A stretch of 64,000 bases of DNA from Acidimicrobiales bacterium (GTDB lineage: Bacteria > Actinomycetota > Acidimicrobiia > Acidimicrobiales > Aldehydirespiratoraceae). Below the pieces are notes generated by a model, which saw only the letters and a list, made by a program, of their open reading frames with translations, was not told the origin of the DNA and did no database searches. The stretch is from assembly GCA_029263215.1 (NCBI GenBank), contig JAJCXY010000053.1:1-64000 (forward strand), written 5' to 3'. The translations under genes were made by a program, and so were the position numbers. Positions within the stretch are counted from its first letter, which is position 1. Each line of letters opens with the position of its first letter. Positions 36,644 through 46,104 of the stretch are shown piece after piece.

Positions 36644-38101
36644 ATGCTTCAGCCCGACGCGACCGAGTTGGCCGAGATGGTGCGACGCGGCGACGCGTCT
36701 CCCCTCGAACTGGTCGAGGAGGCGATCAGCCGCGTAGAGGCTGTGAACCCTCAGCTCAACGCAGTCATCCATTCCCGGTTCGATGCGGCGCGTGCTGAGG
36801 CAACGGACGGACCGGCCGACGGCCCGTTCAGCGGTGTGCCGTTCCTGGTGAAAGACCTGGGGTGCACGATTTCCGGTGAGCCCCATCATCAGGGATGTGT
36901 GGCCCTCAGAGACGCGGGCTACACCTCGCCCCACGACTCCTATCTGTATCAACGATTCAAGGCGCTCGGACTCGTCGCCCTCGGCCGCACCAACACCCCT
37001 GAGTTCGGATCGACGATCACCACCGAATCGATCGCCTACGGCCCTGCCCGCAATCCCTGGAACCTCAACCATTCCACGGGTGGCTCGAGCGGCGGTTCGG
37101 CCGCCGCGGTGGCTGCGGGCCTCGTGCCCATAGCGCACGCAAACGACGGCGGCGGTTCGATACGAATCCCAGCCAGCGAATGTGGCCTCGTCGGCCTGAA
37201 ACCCACGAGGGGCCGTGTTTCGCAGGGCCCTGATCTGGGTGAGGGCTGGGCCGGAGCCACCATCGACGGTGTGGTCACCCGTTCGGTTCGCGATACCGCC
37301 ACCGCTCTCGATGGCATCAGTGGCCCCGAGCCAGGCGACCCCTACTACGCGCCGCCACCGGTGCGTCCCTACGCGAGCGAGGTCGGCGCCGCCCCCGGCC
37401 ATCTCCGTATCGGGCTGGCCCCCACCGTTCCCGATGGTGTGTCCCACGCCGACTGCGTCGCCGCGGTTGAGTCTGCAGGCCGCCTTCTCGAAGGGCTCGG
37501 CCACCATGTCGAACTCGCCCAACCGGCTGCGATACGAGACCCCGGCTTTCCCGATCACTTCGTACAGATCCTCGCCGCGTCGACCGCGGCAGACTTTGAG
37601 ATCCTGGCCGAGGCACTGGAGCGGCCCGTCACCAGCGACGACGTCGAGCCCGACAATTGGCTCTTCTACGAGATCGGCATGGCCTTGTCGGCCCAGGACT
37701 ATCTCGGCGGTGTCGCCTGGACCCATGCATGGCAGCGTCGGATGGCGAGTTGGTGGGCCGACGACGGATTCGACATCCTTGTCACCCCCACCCTCGCGGT
37801 ACCTCCGCCCGAGATCGGCTGGCTGAGTGATCCGCAGCTGGGAGGTCACCGGGTGACCGAGATCATGCTTTTCACGGCCCAGTTCAACATCACTGGTCAG
37901 CCCGCGATTTCTCTTCCCCTCCACGAGTCGGGTGAGGGCTTGCCGGTCGGCGTGCAGTTCGTGGGACCCTACGCGGGCGAGGACATCCTGATTCGGCTCG
38001 CATCGCAGATCGAGTCGGCGGCACCGTGGGCGGATCGAATCCCGTCGGTGTGGGCGGGTAAGCAGATCGCCGACTCCGCCGCGAGCAGCGTCAGCCCCTG
38101 A
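36644..38101 (+). CDS. Amidase signature family hydrolase
   Basis: GVPFLVKDLGCTISGEPHHQG, NPWNLNHSTGGSSGGSAAAVAAGLVPIAHANDGGGSIRIPASECGLVGLKPTRGRVS. Confidence 0.9.
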   Translation: MLQPDATELAEMVRRGDASPLELVEEAISRVEAVNPQLNAVIHSRFDAARAEATDGPADGPFSGVPFLVKDLGCTISGEPHHQGCVALRDAGYTSPHDSYLYQRFKALGLVALGRTNTPEFGSTITTESIAYGPARNPWNLNHSTGGSSGGSAAAVAAGLVPIAHANDGGGSIRIPASECGLVGLKPTRGRVSQGPDLGEGWAGATIDGVVTRSVRDTATALDGISGPEPGDPYYAPPPVRPYASEVGAAPGHLRIGLAPTVPDGVSHADCVAAVESAGRLLEGLGHHVELAQPAAIRDPGFPDHFVQILAASTAADFEILAEALERPVTSDDVEPDNWLFYEIGMALSAQDYLGGVAWTHAWQRRMASWWADDGFDILVTPTLAVPPPEIGWLSDPQLGGHRVTEIMLFTAQFNITGQPAISLPLHESGEGLPVGVQFVGPYAGEDILIRLASQIESAAPWADRIPSVWAGKQIADSAASSVSP

Positions 38102-38112
38102 ATCCGGCGAAA

Positions 38113-38742
38113 TCAGCCAGTAGCCAGCGGAGGACAGCATTCGTCGGATCCAGCCGTCGGCACGGGCTGGTGGTCGATGATCGCGCCCCGACGATCGAGT
38201 TCGACCCGACAGCATCTGGTGAGTTCGGCACGAAGTCGGTGACGACCTCGTTGCACCCTTGATTTCATACCCGAAACCGACACCCCTTCCGCGCTAGCCG
38301 CCTCAACCTGGCTGAGCTCGCCCAGGTCGGTCAGCTCGAGAGCCGTTCGTTGGTCCCCTGGCAGAGCCGACAGCATCGGGCGGATGCAGGCGGCGAGCTC
38401 GCGCCGTGATGCCGTCTCGTCCTCGATGCTCGACTCAGACGCGGCACCGGAGGGACCTGGCGCCTGATCGTCCGCGGTAGCAAAAGGAGTCTCGTGCTTC
38501 GAGCGAGGCGAGCGCCCGTGGTCGATGAGTACATTGCGGGCGATCCGGTACAGCCAGGCATCGATCTGGTCGACCTCGTCGAGTCGATCGGCGGCCTGAT
38601 ACATCTTGATGAAGGTTTCTTGGAGGAGATCGTCGACGTCGGCCGAAACCGGCGCGAGGCGGGCCAGGAACGCTCGGAGCTGGGCCTGGGTCTGGCCCCA
38701 CACCTCGCTCACCTGGTCGTCAGCAGCTGGATCCACAGCCAC
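38113..38742 (-). CDS. ECF-type RNA polymerase sigma factor (SigZ-like) with Cys-pair C-terminal tail
   Basis: DVDDLLQETFIKMYQAADRLDEVDQIDAWLYRIARNVLIDHGRS, LGELSQVEAASAEGVSVSGMKSRVQRGRHRLRAELTRCC...DECCPPL; GTG start at 38742 overlaps upstream gene. Confidence 0.8.
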   Translation of the reverse strand: MAVDPAADDQVSEVWGQTQAQLRAFLARLAPVSADVDDLLQETFIKMYQAADRLDEVDQIDAWLYRIARNVLIDHGRSPRSKHETPFATADDQAPGPSGAASESSIEDETASRRELAACIRPMLSALPGDQRTALELTDLGELSQVEAASAEGVSVSGMKSRVQRGRHRLRAELTRCCRVELDRRGAIIDHQPVPTAGSDECCPPLATG

Positions 38743-39265
38743 AGTCTGGCTCGCTTGCCGCGTTCGATGCTCCTCCGTCGAAGAACCGCTCGAGGTTCTC
38801 GGGGAGACCCGGATAGGGCTCGGTCTCCGCCGTGATGCCGGCGGCGGCGGTCGGAATCGCCTCGACGATGAGTCCGGTCGGGGCCGCGGAGAATTCCTCT
38901 CCGTGATAGGTCCATACTCGGCACTGGGTGTTGTCGCCACAAGCACTCAGCGCGCCACAGTCAGAACATGTGCTCTCGACGAGTTCGCCGGCAATGTCGG
39001 CATCACCGATCCGGATGGTGGGTGAGCTGAGCAGTCGATGTTCGACAGCCTGGGTCGAACTCTCTATGAGCCGTTGGGTAAGCGTGATCCCGATACCGGC
39101 GGTGGCGAGTGCAGGGCGGGTCAGTTCGATCGCCTCGTGGAGGTTGACATCTGTGCCTCCGCAGCGACGGCAGGTATCGAGATCGATGTACAGGAAGTCG
39201 ATCTCCAGTGTCGTGGTCGACGAATCAGCCGCTTCGACTCCGGTTCTCGCGTCGGTCATGGTCAT
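38720..39265 (-). CDS. DUF2703-like thioredoxin-fold protein with CGCGSSC tail
   Basis: TLEIDFLYIDLDTCRRCGGTDVNLHEAIELTRPALATAGIGITLTQRLI..., VESTCSDCGALSACGDNTQCRVW, ...EPDCGCGSSC. Confidence 0.65.
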   Translation of the reverse strand: MTMTDARTGVEAADSSTTTLEIDFLYIDLDTCRRCGGTDVNLHEAIELTRPALATAGIGITLTQRLIESSTQAVEHRLLSSPTIRIGDADIAGELVESTCSDCGALSACGDNTQCRVWTYHGEEFSAAPTGLIVEAIPTAAAGITAETEPYPGLPENLERFFDGGASNAASEPDCGCGSSC

Positions 39266-39360
39266 TGTTCTGGTCCTCTCATGTGGTCGTCACCCCTATG
39301 ACGGAGCCCGATGCGAATGGACGCAGGTTTCTTAACCGGCACCGGGGCTAATGTGCTCAC

Positions 39361-40356
39361 TTGGCTGACTCGCTACCTGTCATCGACGTCTCGCCCCTCC
39401 TTGCCGGAGCCACGGGCGCGGCAGCCGTTGCGGAGCAGATCGACCGGGAGTGCCGCGACACTGGGTTCTTCCGCATTGCCGGCCATGGATTGGATCTCAG
39501 CCTGCTCGACGCCATGCAACGCCACGCCGGCGACTTCTTCAGCCGTCCGGCCGAGGAGAAGGCCCTGGTTGCGATGGCCAGCGGTGGTTCGGCCTGGCGG
39601 GGCTGGTTCCCTTTGGGCGGCGAACTCACTTCAGGCCGACCCGACGGCAAGGAAGGCCTCTACGTCGGACTCGAACACGGTGTCGATCATTCTCAGGTCG
39701 TGGCCGGTACGCCTCTTCACGGCGCGAACCGCTTCCCTGACGATCCCGCAGAACTCGGCCCCGTCATCTTGGCCTGGCTCGACCCGCTCGCTCATGCCCT
39801 GATGCGGGCGATCGCCGTGGGGCTCGGTCTGACACCTGGCTGGTTCGAGGAGCACATCACCGCCGATCCCACCATCCTGTTTCGGATATTCCGCTATCCG
39901 CCCACCGAACCCGATTCCAACTCGTGGGGAGTAGGTGAGCACACCGACTACGGCCTACTCACCCTTCTCGCCCAGGACGACAACCCTGGCTTGCAGGTGA
40001 GATCGGGCGACCGCTGGATCGACGTTCCGGCCGACCCCGGCGTGATCGTCTGCAACATCGGCGACATGATCGATCGTCTCACCGAGGGCCGCTACCGCTC
40101 CACGGCTCATCGGGTTCGCAACACAGCGAGCACGGGCCGACTTTCTTTCCCCTTCTTCTTCGATCCGTCGTGGGATGCGGTGGTCACGCCGATGCCCCTC
40201 GAAGGCTCGCCCCAGTCCGACGATGCGGCCATGCGGTGGGACGGCGCCAGCGTGCACGCCTGGGATGGCCGTTACGGCGATTATCTCACCGCCAAGGTGG
40301 CGAAGGTGTTCCCCGAACTCTTCGCCGCGGTCGATCGTTCGGCGCCGGCCAACTGA
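39361..40356 (+). CDS. 2-oxoglutarate/Fe(II)-dependent (isopenicillin-N-synthase-like) oxygenase
   Basis: LPVIDVSPLL..., DTGFFRIAGHGLD, GEHTDYGLLTLLAQDDNPGLQVRSGDRWIDVPADPGVIVCNIGDMIDRLTEGRYRSTAHRV; TTG start. Confidence 0.8.
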   Translation: MADSLPVIDVSPLLAGATGAAAVAEQIDRECRDTGFFRIAGHGLDLSLLDAMQRHAGDFFSRPAEEKALVAMASGGSAWRGWFPLGGELTSGRPDGKEGLYVGLEHGVDHSQVVAGTPLHGANRFPDDPAELGPVILAWLDPLAHALMRAIAVGLGLTPGWFEEHITADPTILFRIFRYPPTEPDSNSWGVGEHTDYGLLTLLAQDDNPGLQVRSGDRWIDVPADPGVIVCNIGDMIDRLTEGRYRSTAHRVRNTASTGRLSFPFFFDPSWDAVVTPMPLEGSPQSDDAAMRWDGASVHAWDGRYGDYLTAKVAKVFPELFAAVDRSAPAN

Positions 40357-40392
40357 ATACACTCGCGAGGCGACCAGCCCGAGGTGACGATC

Positions 40393-41838
40393 ATGACCAA
40401 AGCGGAGAAGTACGTACCGAGCGCCCGCGAGCAGGCCTTCCTCGACACCGTCGAGAACCCCAAGTACGACCGCCAGATCATCAAGGGTCTCAACGTCTTC
40501 ACCGAGGGCCGGGAACCCGACTACATCAAGGGCTTCTATTCGCCGACCGAACTCGAGGCCTTCGTTGCGATCGAGGGAACCGAACGCGACGTCGAGTCGC
40601 GCATGCCGGTGAAGATCACCCGTCACTACGGTGAGCTGGCCAAGACGAGCGCTCCGCTCCAACGCCTGGTGAAAGCCAGCCCCGACGAGACCGTCGACCT
40701 CGCCGGATCGGAGGATCCCGGCCACCAGATGGACTTCAGCCCGGTGGAGGGCCTACTCCACAAGTACGAGATGGGCCTCATGTACGTCGTGTCCACCTGC
40801 TCCTCGCACTGCCGCTTCTGCTACCGCGAGGAACTCATCGCTCGCAAGGACATCGAACGCGCCGATGGCACCGTTGCCCCGAAAGGCCTCGCCCAGATCG
40901 GTGAAGTCACCCACTATGTGACGACCCACAATCGTGAGGTCAGCGACAACGGTGGCCGTCACCCCGAGTCGGGGCGAGAAAAGCTGCGCGAGATCCTGCT
41001 GTCGGGCGGCGATCCGATGGTGTTGCCCAACACCAAGATAGCGGCCTGGTTCGCGGCCCTCGCCGAGGCCGGTATCGAGTCCATCCGCGTCGGCACCAAA
41101 GAGATGGCGTTTCACCCCGACCGTTTCGACGCCGCGTTCTTGTCGATGCTCGACCGATTCCACGAGACCTACCCCCACGTGGGATTGAGGATCCTCGTGC
41201 ACTTCAATCACCCCGACGAGTTCCTCGAGCGCGCCACCGACGGGTCCTACACCGAGAACCCCAATGGTTCGATGAAGTGGATCGAAGCCACCAGGCTCGC
41301 GATGGACGGTCTCGTCTCCCGCGGCTGGATCAGCGTCGAGAACCAGGCCCCGATCATCAAGGGCATCAACGACGACCCCGGCGCCCTGCGCATCATGCAG
41401 AGGGCGCTCAAGCGGGTGGGTGTGGAAAACCACTACTTCTTCTGTGGTCGCGACATTGTCGCCCACAAGGCGTTCAACGTGCCGATCGAGACCGCTTGGC
41501 ACATCCTCAACGAGTCTCAGAAGGGGCTCTCCGGGGTGGAGGCTCACGCGCGGTTGTCGATCACCCACTACAAGGGCAAGACCGAGGTCGCCGCGGTCAC
41601 CAGCGAACCCATCCCGGGGGTCGCCGGCACCGAGAACGGCGTGTTGATCTTCAAGATCCTGCGCAACTTCCACGGAGCGCCGGATCGGGGCAAGGTATGC
41701 ATCGTGGGCCGCAACCCCGATGCAATCTGGTTCGACGACTACGCCGACCGGGTCATCTACGACGAGGCCGGTCTCTTCGAGTACGACCGCACTGTCGAAA
41801 CGGCCGATCCCGTCCTGTCGGTTGCCGGCGGGGCCTGA
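40393..41838 (+). CDS. kamA: KamA-family radical SAM aminomutase (lysine 2,3-aminomutase-like)
   Basis: VVSTCSSHCRFCYREEL (CX3CX2C), REILLSGGDPMVLPNTKIAAWFAALAEAGIESIRVGTKEMAFHPDR, LVSRGWISVENQAPIIKGINDD. Confidence 0.8.
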   Translation: MTKAEKYVPSAREQAFLDTVENPKYDRQIIKGLNVFTEGREPDYIKGFYSPTELEAFVAIEGTERDVESRMPVKITRHYGELAKTSAPLQRLVKASPDETVDLAGSEDPGHQMDFSPVEGLLHKYEMGLMYVVSTCSSHCRFCYREELIARKDIERADGTVAPKGLAQIGEVTHYVTTHNREVSDNGGRHPESGREKLREILLSGGDPMVLPNTKIAAWFAALAEAGIESIRVGTKEMAFHPDRFDAAFLSMLDRFHETYPHVGLRILVHFNHPDEFLERATDGSYTENPNGSMKWIEATRLAMDGLVSRGWISVENQAPIIKGINDDPGALRIMQRALKRVGVENHYFFCGRDIVAHKAFNVPIETAWHILNESQKGLSGVEAHARLSITHYKGKTEVAAVTSEPIPGVAGTENGVLIFKILRNFHGAPDRGKVCIVGRNPDAIWFDDYADRVIYDEAGLFEYDRTVETADPVLSVAGGA

Positions 41839-41862
41839 ACCCATCAGTCTCGCCGCCCGATC

Positions 41863-42573
41863 ATGATCGACAAGCAGGTCCCGACACCGGCCGAGGCCGT
41901 CGCCGATATCGGCGACGGAGCGGCCGTGATGATCGGTGGGTTCGGAGAGGCGGGGAGCCCGATCGAATTGATCCATGCCCTCATCGACCAGGGCGCGTCG
42001 GGCCTCACAGTGGTCAACAACAACGCCGGCAGCGGCGAAGTGGGCCTGGCGGCCTTGTTGAAGTCCGGCCAGGTCTCGAAGCTCATCTGCTCGTTCCCCA
42101 AGAGCGCCGGGTCGAGTGTGTTCCCTGAGCTCTACCGCGACGGTCGCATCGAGCTGGAGCTGGTTCCGCAGGGAACCCTGGCCGAACGCATCCGGGCCGG
42201 CGGCGCGGGAATCCCAGCCTTCTTCACGCCCACCACCGTCGGCACCTCTCTCGAGGAAGGGAAGGAGCGCCGCACATTCGATGGTCGCGACTATGTGATG
42301 GAACTCGGCCTCACCGCCGACTTCGCTCTCATCAGGTGCAGCCACGCCGATTGCCACGGCAACCTCGTCTACAACAAGACCGCCCGCAACTTCGGCCCGA
42401 TAATGGCCACCGCAGCTTCCACCACGGTGGCCCAGGCGGCCAATATCGTTGTGGTCGGGGAGTTGGATCCCGAGGTGGTGGTGACGCCGGGAATCTTCGT
42501 CGACCGTGTCGTGCAGGTCGAGAACCCGGCCCACGAATCGGATCTGGTGGCCCGAGGAGAGGTCTACCCATGA
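41863..42573 (+). CDS. 3-oxoacid (3-oxoadipate-like) CoA-transferase subunit A
   Basis: MIGGFGEAGSPIELIHALIDQGASGLTVVNNNAGSGEVGLAALLKSGQVSKLICSFPKS, LELVPQGTLAERIRAGGAGIPAFFTPT; PcaI-like. Confidence 0.85.
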   Translation: MIDKQVPTPAEAVADIGDGAAVMIGGFGEAGSPIELIHALIDQGASGLTVVNNNAGSGEVGLAALLKSGQVSKLICSFPKSAGSSVFPELYRDGRIELELVPQGTLAERIRAGGAGIPAFFTPTTVGTSLEEGKERRTFDGRDYVMELGLTADFALIRCSHADCHGNLVYNKTARNFGPIMATAASTTVAQAANIVVVGELDPEVVVTPGIFVDRVVQVENPAHESDLVARGEVYP

Positions 42574-43241
42574 CCAGCCCGGAGGAGTCGGTCGGATGGA
42601 GCCGCGAGGAGATGGCCCAACGCGCCGCACGCGATATCGAAAACGGCTCCTACGTCAATCTCGGTATCGGCATCCCCGAGCGGGTGGCGAAGTACGTGCC
42701 CGAGGGGCGAGAGGTGATCTACCACACCGAAAATGGCCTGCTCGGAATGGGGCCCGCCCCAGAGTCAGATGAGGGCGACCCCGAACTCATCAACGCCGGG
42801 AAGCGTCGGGTCACCGCAGTGCCCGGGGCGTCGTATTTCCATCACGCCGACAGCTTCGTAATGATCAGAGGGGGTCACATCGATGTCTGTGTTCTAGGGG
42901 CCATGCAGGTGTCGGAGTCGGGCGACTTGGCCAACTGGTCCACCGGTGAACCCGATGCGGTGCCCGCAGTGGGTGGAGCGATGGACCTCGTGGCCGGCGT
43001 CGGCTCGGTGCGGGTGATCACCCAGCACTGCACGAAGAACGGCGACCCGAAGCTGGTGGAGGCATGTTCGTTCCCGCTCACCGGCCCGGCTGTGGTCAAC
43101 CGGATCTACACCGACCTGGCGGTGATCGACATCGGCCCCGAAGGGTTCCAGCTGGTCGAACTCGCGCCCGGAGTCGACTTCGAGTACGTCCGTGAGCGCA
43201 CCGGCGCTTCACTGGCGATCATCGACGGGCACTGGCGATGA
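42570..43241 (+). CDS. 3-oxoacid (3-oxoadipate-like) CoA-transferase subunit B
   Basis: YVNLGIGIPERVAKYVPEGREVIYHTENGLLGMGPAP, FVMIRGGHIDVCVLGAMQVSESGDLANW; the ENG(L/I)LG motif carries the catalytic Glu. Confidence 0.85.
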   Translation: MTSPEESVGWSREEMAQRAARDIENGSYVNLGIGIPERVAKYVPEGREVIYHTENGLLGMGPAPESDEGDPELINAGKRRVTAVPGASYFHHADSFVMIRGGHIDVCVLGAMQVSESGDLANWSTGEPDAVPAVGGAMDLVAGVGSVRVITQHCTKNGDPKLVEACSFPLTGPAVVNRIYTDLAVIDIGPEGFQLVELAPGVDFEYVRERTGASLAIIDGHWR

Positions 43242-44563
43242 ATCCACAGGAAGTGCCGGCGTCGAAGAGTGAGGCACTCTACGAGAGAGCCAAGAGGGTG
43301 CTGCCGGGCGGTGTCAGCCGCAACACGATCCTGAGAAAGCCCCACCCCGCCTATGTGGAGAGCGCGGCCGGTTGTCGCATCACCGACATCGAGGGGGTCA
43401 CCCGGATCGACTTCGCCAACAACATGGCATCGCTCATCCACGGCCACGCCCATCCCGCGATCGTGGAAGCGGTCGCCGATCAGGTCGGGAAGGGCACTGC
43501 CTTCACGCTCGCCACCGAAGCCGAAGTCGCCTTCGCCGAGCACATATGCAGCCGCAACGACACCTTCGAGCTCATCCGCTTCGTCAACTCCGGCACCGAA
43601 GCGGTGATGGGTTGTCTGAAGGCAGCGAGAGCGTTCACCGGGAAGGCGAAGATCGCCAAGGCCGAGGGTGCCTACCACGGGGCCTACGACTATGCGGAGG
43701 TCAGCCAGACGTCCACTCCCGACACCTGGGGTGACCATGACAGCCCGTCGAGTGTGCCCGTGGCTCACGGCACCCCCGCCAAGGCGCTCGAAGATGTGGT
43801 GGTGCTGCCCTTCAACGACCCGGCCACCTCACTTGCCATCCTGGATCGCCACGCCGCCGATCTGGCCTGTGTGCTGCTGGATCCGATGCCTCACCGCGTA
43901 GGCCTCGTTCCCGCCACCACCGAATTCGTGGAAGCCCTTCGCGACTGGACCGCGCGCCACGGAGTGCTGCTCGTGTTCGACGAGGTGATCTCCCTACGGT
44001 CGAGCTACGGCGGTGCCCAGGAGTGGTACGACATCTCGCCCGATCTCACCGCCATGGGCAAGATCATCGGCGGCGGGTTCCCGGTCGGAGCGCTCGCCGG
44101 GCGTCGCGAAGTGATGAGCGTGATGGATCCTCTGGCCGACAGCGTGCGCTTCCCTCACTCGGGCACGTTCTCGGCCAACCCGGTCACGATGCGAGCCGGC
44201 CTGACGGCCATGGAACTTTTCGATCACGACGCGGCGCGCCACGTCAACCGGCTCGGTGCCCGGGCCCGGGCTGGCGTCGAGGAGGTGATAGGGGCGGTAG
44301 GAATTCCAGCCTGTGTCACCGGGGGCGGCTCGATGCTGAGAGTTCACCTCAAGGCGACGGCTCCCCACGACTACCGATCGGCCTTCTCCACGGCCCAGGA
44401 GTCTCAGGCGCTGACGGTGCTACTGGACCACCTTTTCGACGAGGGGTTCATCATGATCAACACCTGTTCAGCGGCGATGTCCACGGCGATGGGGGATTCC
44501 GAGATCGATGCCCTTGTCGCTGCCCTCGCGGATGGTCTCAATCTGGTGAAAGAGCGGCTCTAG
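43238..44563 (+). CDS. Class III aminotransferase / glutamate-1-semialdehyde aminomutase-like
   Basis: YERAKRVLPGGVSRNTILRKPHPAYVESAAGCRITDIEG, RFVNSGTEAVMGCLKAARAFTGKAKIAKAEGAYHGAYDY, VFDEVISLR, TAMGKIIGGGFPVGALAGRREVM. Confidence 0.85.
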   Translation: MNPQEVPASKSEALYERAKRVLPGGVSRNTILRKPHPAYVESAAGCRITDIEGVTRIDFANNMASLIHGHAHPAIVEAVADQVGKGTAFTLATEAEVAFAEHICSRNDTFELIRFVNSGTEAVMGCLKAARAFTGKAKIAKAEGAYHGAYDYAEVSQTSTPDTWGDHDSPSSVPVAHGTPAKALEDVVVLPFNDPATSLAILDRHAADLACVLLDPMPHRVGLVPATTEFVEALRDWTARHGVLLVFDEVISLRSSYGGAQEWYDISPDLTAMGKIIGGGFPVGALAGRREVMSVMDPLADSVRFPHSGTFSANPVTMRAGLTAMELFDHDAARHVNRLGARARAGVEEVIGAVGIPACVTGGGSMLRVHLKATAPHDYRSAFSTAQESQALTVLLDHLFDEGFIMINTCSAAMSTAMGDSEIDALVAALADGLNLVKERL

Positions 44564-44586
44564 CCGGTTCGGTTCGACGAAAGGTC

Positions 44587-46092
44587 ATGTTCATGTCACA
44601 CGCCACGGTTCTCGATGCGGTGGGCCTCGGCCCATCTGAGTTGGGTGAAGGCACCCTCTCGGTCACGACCCCGATCGACGGGAGCGAGATCGCCCTCCTG
44701 GGTGAGCACAGTGCAGACGACGTAGAGGAGATCATCACGAGGGCGGCGACCGCCTTCGAGGCTTGGCGTCAGGTGCCGGGCCCCCGCCGGGGTGAGCTGG
44801 TGCGCCTGATTGGCGAAGAACTCAGAACCCACAAGGAAGCACTGGGTGCGCTCGTGGCCCTGGAGTGCGGCAAGATCCTGCAGGAGGGGCTCGGTGAGGT
44901 TCAGGAGATGATCGACATCTGCGACTTCGCGGTCGGCGTGTCGCGTCAGCTCTACGGCCTCACCATCGCATCGGAGCGGCCCGGCCACGCCATGCGCGAG
45001 ACCTGGCACCCGCTTGGTGCGTGCGCGATCATCACCGCGTTCAACTTCCCGGTGGCGCCGTGGTGTTGGAACGCTGCGCTGGCCTTGGTGTGTGGTGATC
45101 CGGTGGTCTGGAAGCCTTCGGAGAAGACCCCTCTCACCGCCCTCGCCACCCAGAAGATCGTGGAGCGGGCCATGGCCCGGTTCGGCGATGCGCCCGAGGG
45201 CCTGTCCCAGGTGGTAATCGGCGGCGTCGAAGCGGGTAAGGCACTCACGGCGAGCCCGGATGTCGCCATCGTGTCGGCCACCGGGTCGGTGCGGATGGGG
45301 CGCGCCGTCGGACCGGTCGTGGCGGCCCGCTTTGGCCGTTGCATTCTCGAGCTCGGTGGCAACAACGCCATGGTGGTGGCGCCGTCGGCAGATCTCGAGC
45401 TGGCCGTGCGGGCCATCGTGTTCTCCGCGGTCGGCACCGCCGGGCAACGTTGTACCTCCCTGCGGCGCCTGATCGTGCACGAAGACATCTACGACGAGCT
45501 CGTGCCCCGACTTCGCTCGGTCTATGCAGGGCTTCCCATCGGCGACCCGCTAGCCGACGAAATACTCGTGGGCCCCTTGATCGATGCTCAAGCTCACCAC
45601 AACATGCAGGATGCGCTCGACCGGGCCCGAGCCGACGGCGGAATAGTGCATGGAGGCGAACGGATTCTGGCCTCCGAGCATCCCGACGCCTTCTACGTCA
45701 ACCCGGCGATCGTGGAGATGCCCTCACAAACCGAGATCGTCCGAGAGGAAACCTTCGCCCCGATCCTCTATGTGATGCGCTACCGCGAACTCGACGAGGC
45801 GATCGCCCAACACAACGACGTTCCTCAGGGCTTGTCGTCGTGCATCTTCTCCACCGACGTGCGCGAGACCGAGCAGTTCCTATCCGCGGTGGGCTCCGAC
45901 TGTGGCATAGCGAATGTCAACATCGGCCCCTCGGGTGCCGAGATCGGTGGTGCGTTTGGAGGCGAGAAGGACACCGGCGGCGGCCGCGAGTCGGGCTCTG
46001 ATGCGTGGAGGGGCTACATGCGCCGCCAGACCAATACCGTCAACTATTCCCGCGAGCTTCCCCTGGCTCAGGGCATCACTTTCGAGATTTGA
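44587..46092 (+). CDS. Aldehyde dehydrogenase, ALDH7/alpha-aminoadipate-semialdehyde-dehydrogenase-like
   Basis: ALECGKILQEGLGEVQEMIDICDFAVGVSRQLYGLTIASERPGHAMRETWHPLGACAIITAFNFPVAPWCWNAALALVCGDPVVWKPSEKTPL, LELGGNNAMVV, GTAGQRCTSLRR. Confidence 0.88.
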   Translation: MFMSHATVLDAVGLGPSELGEGTLSVTTPIDGSEIALLGEHSADDVEEIITRAATAFEAWRQVPGPRRGELVRLIGEELRTHKEALGALVALECGKILQEGLGEVQEMIDICDFAVGVSRQLYGLTIASERPGHAMRETWHPLGACAIITAFNFPVAPWCWNAALALVCGDPVVWKPSEKTPLTALATQKIVERAMARFGDAPEGLSQVVIGGVEAGKALTASPDVAIVSATGSVRMGRAVGPVVAARFGRCILELGGNNAMVVAPSADLELAVRAIVFSAVGTAGQRCTSLRRLIVHEDIYDELVPRLRSVYAGLPIGDPLADEILVGPLIDAQAHHNMQDALDRARADGGIVHGGERILASEHPDAFYVNPAIVEMPSQTEIVREETFAPILYVMRYRELDEAIAQHNDVPQGLSSCIFSTDVRETEQFLSAVGSDCGIANVNIGPSGAEIGGAFGGEKDTGGGRESGSDAWRGYMRRQTNTVNYSRELPLAQGITFEI

Positions 46093-46104
46093 GCGAGGCG
46101 AGCG

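Noticed and set aside
36554-38215. 553-aa minus-strand ORF
   Set aside because: Antisense shadow of the amidase gene, whose plus-strand translation has full amidase-signature motifs.
40753-42630. 625-aa minus-strand ORF
   Set aside because: Antisense shadow of kamA and the CoA-transferase subunit A; no recognisable domain.
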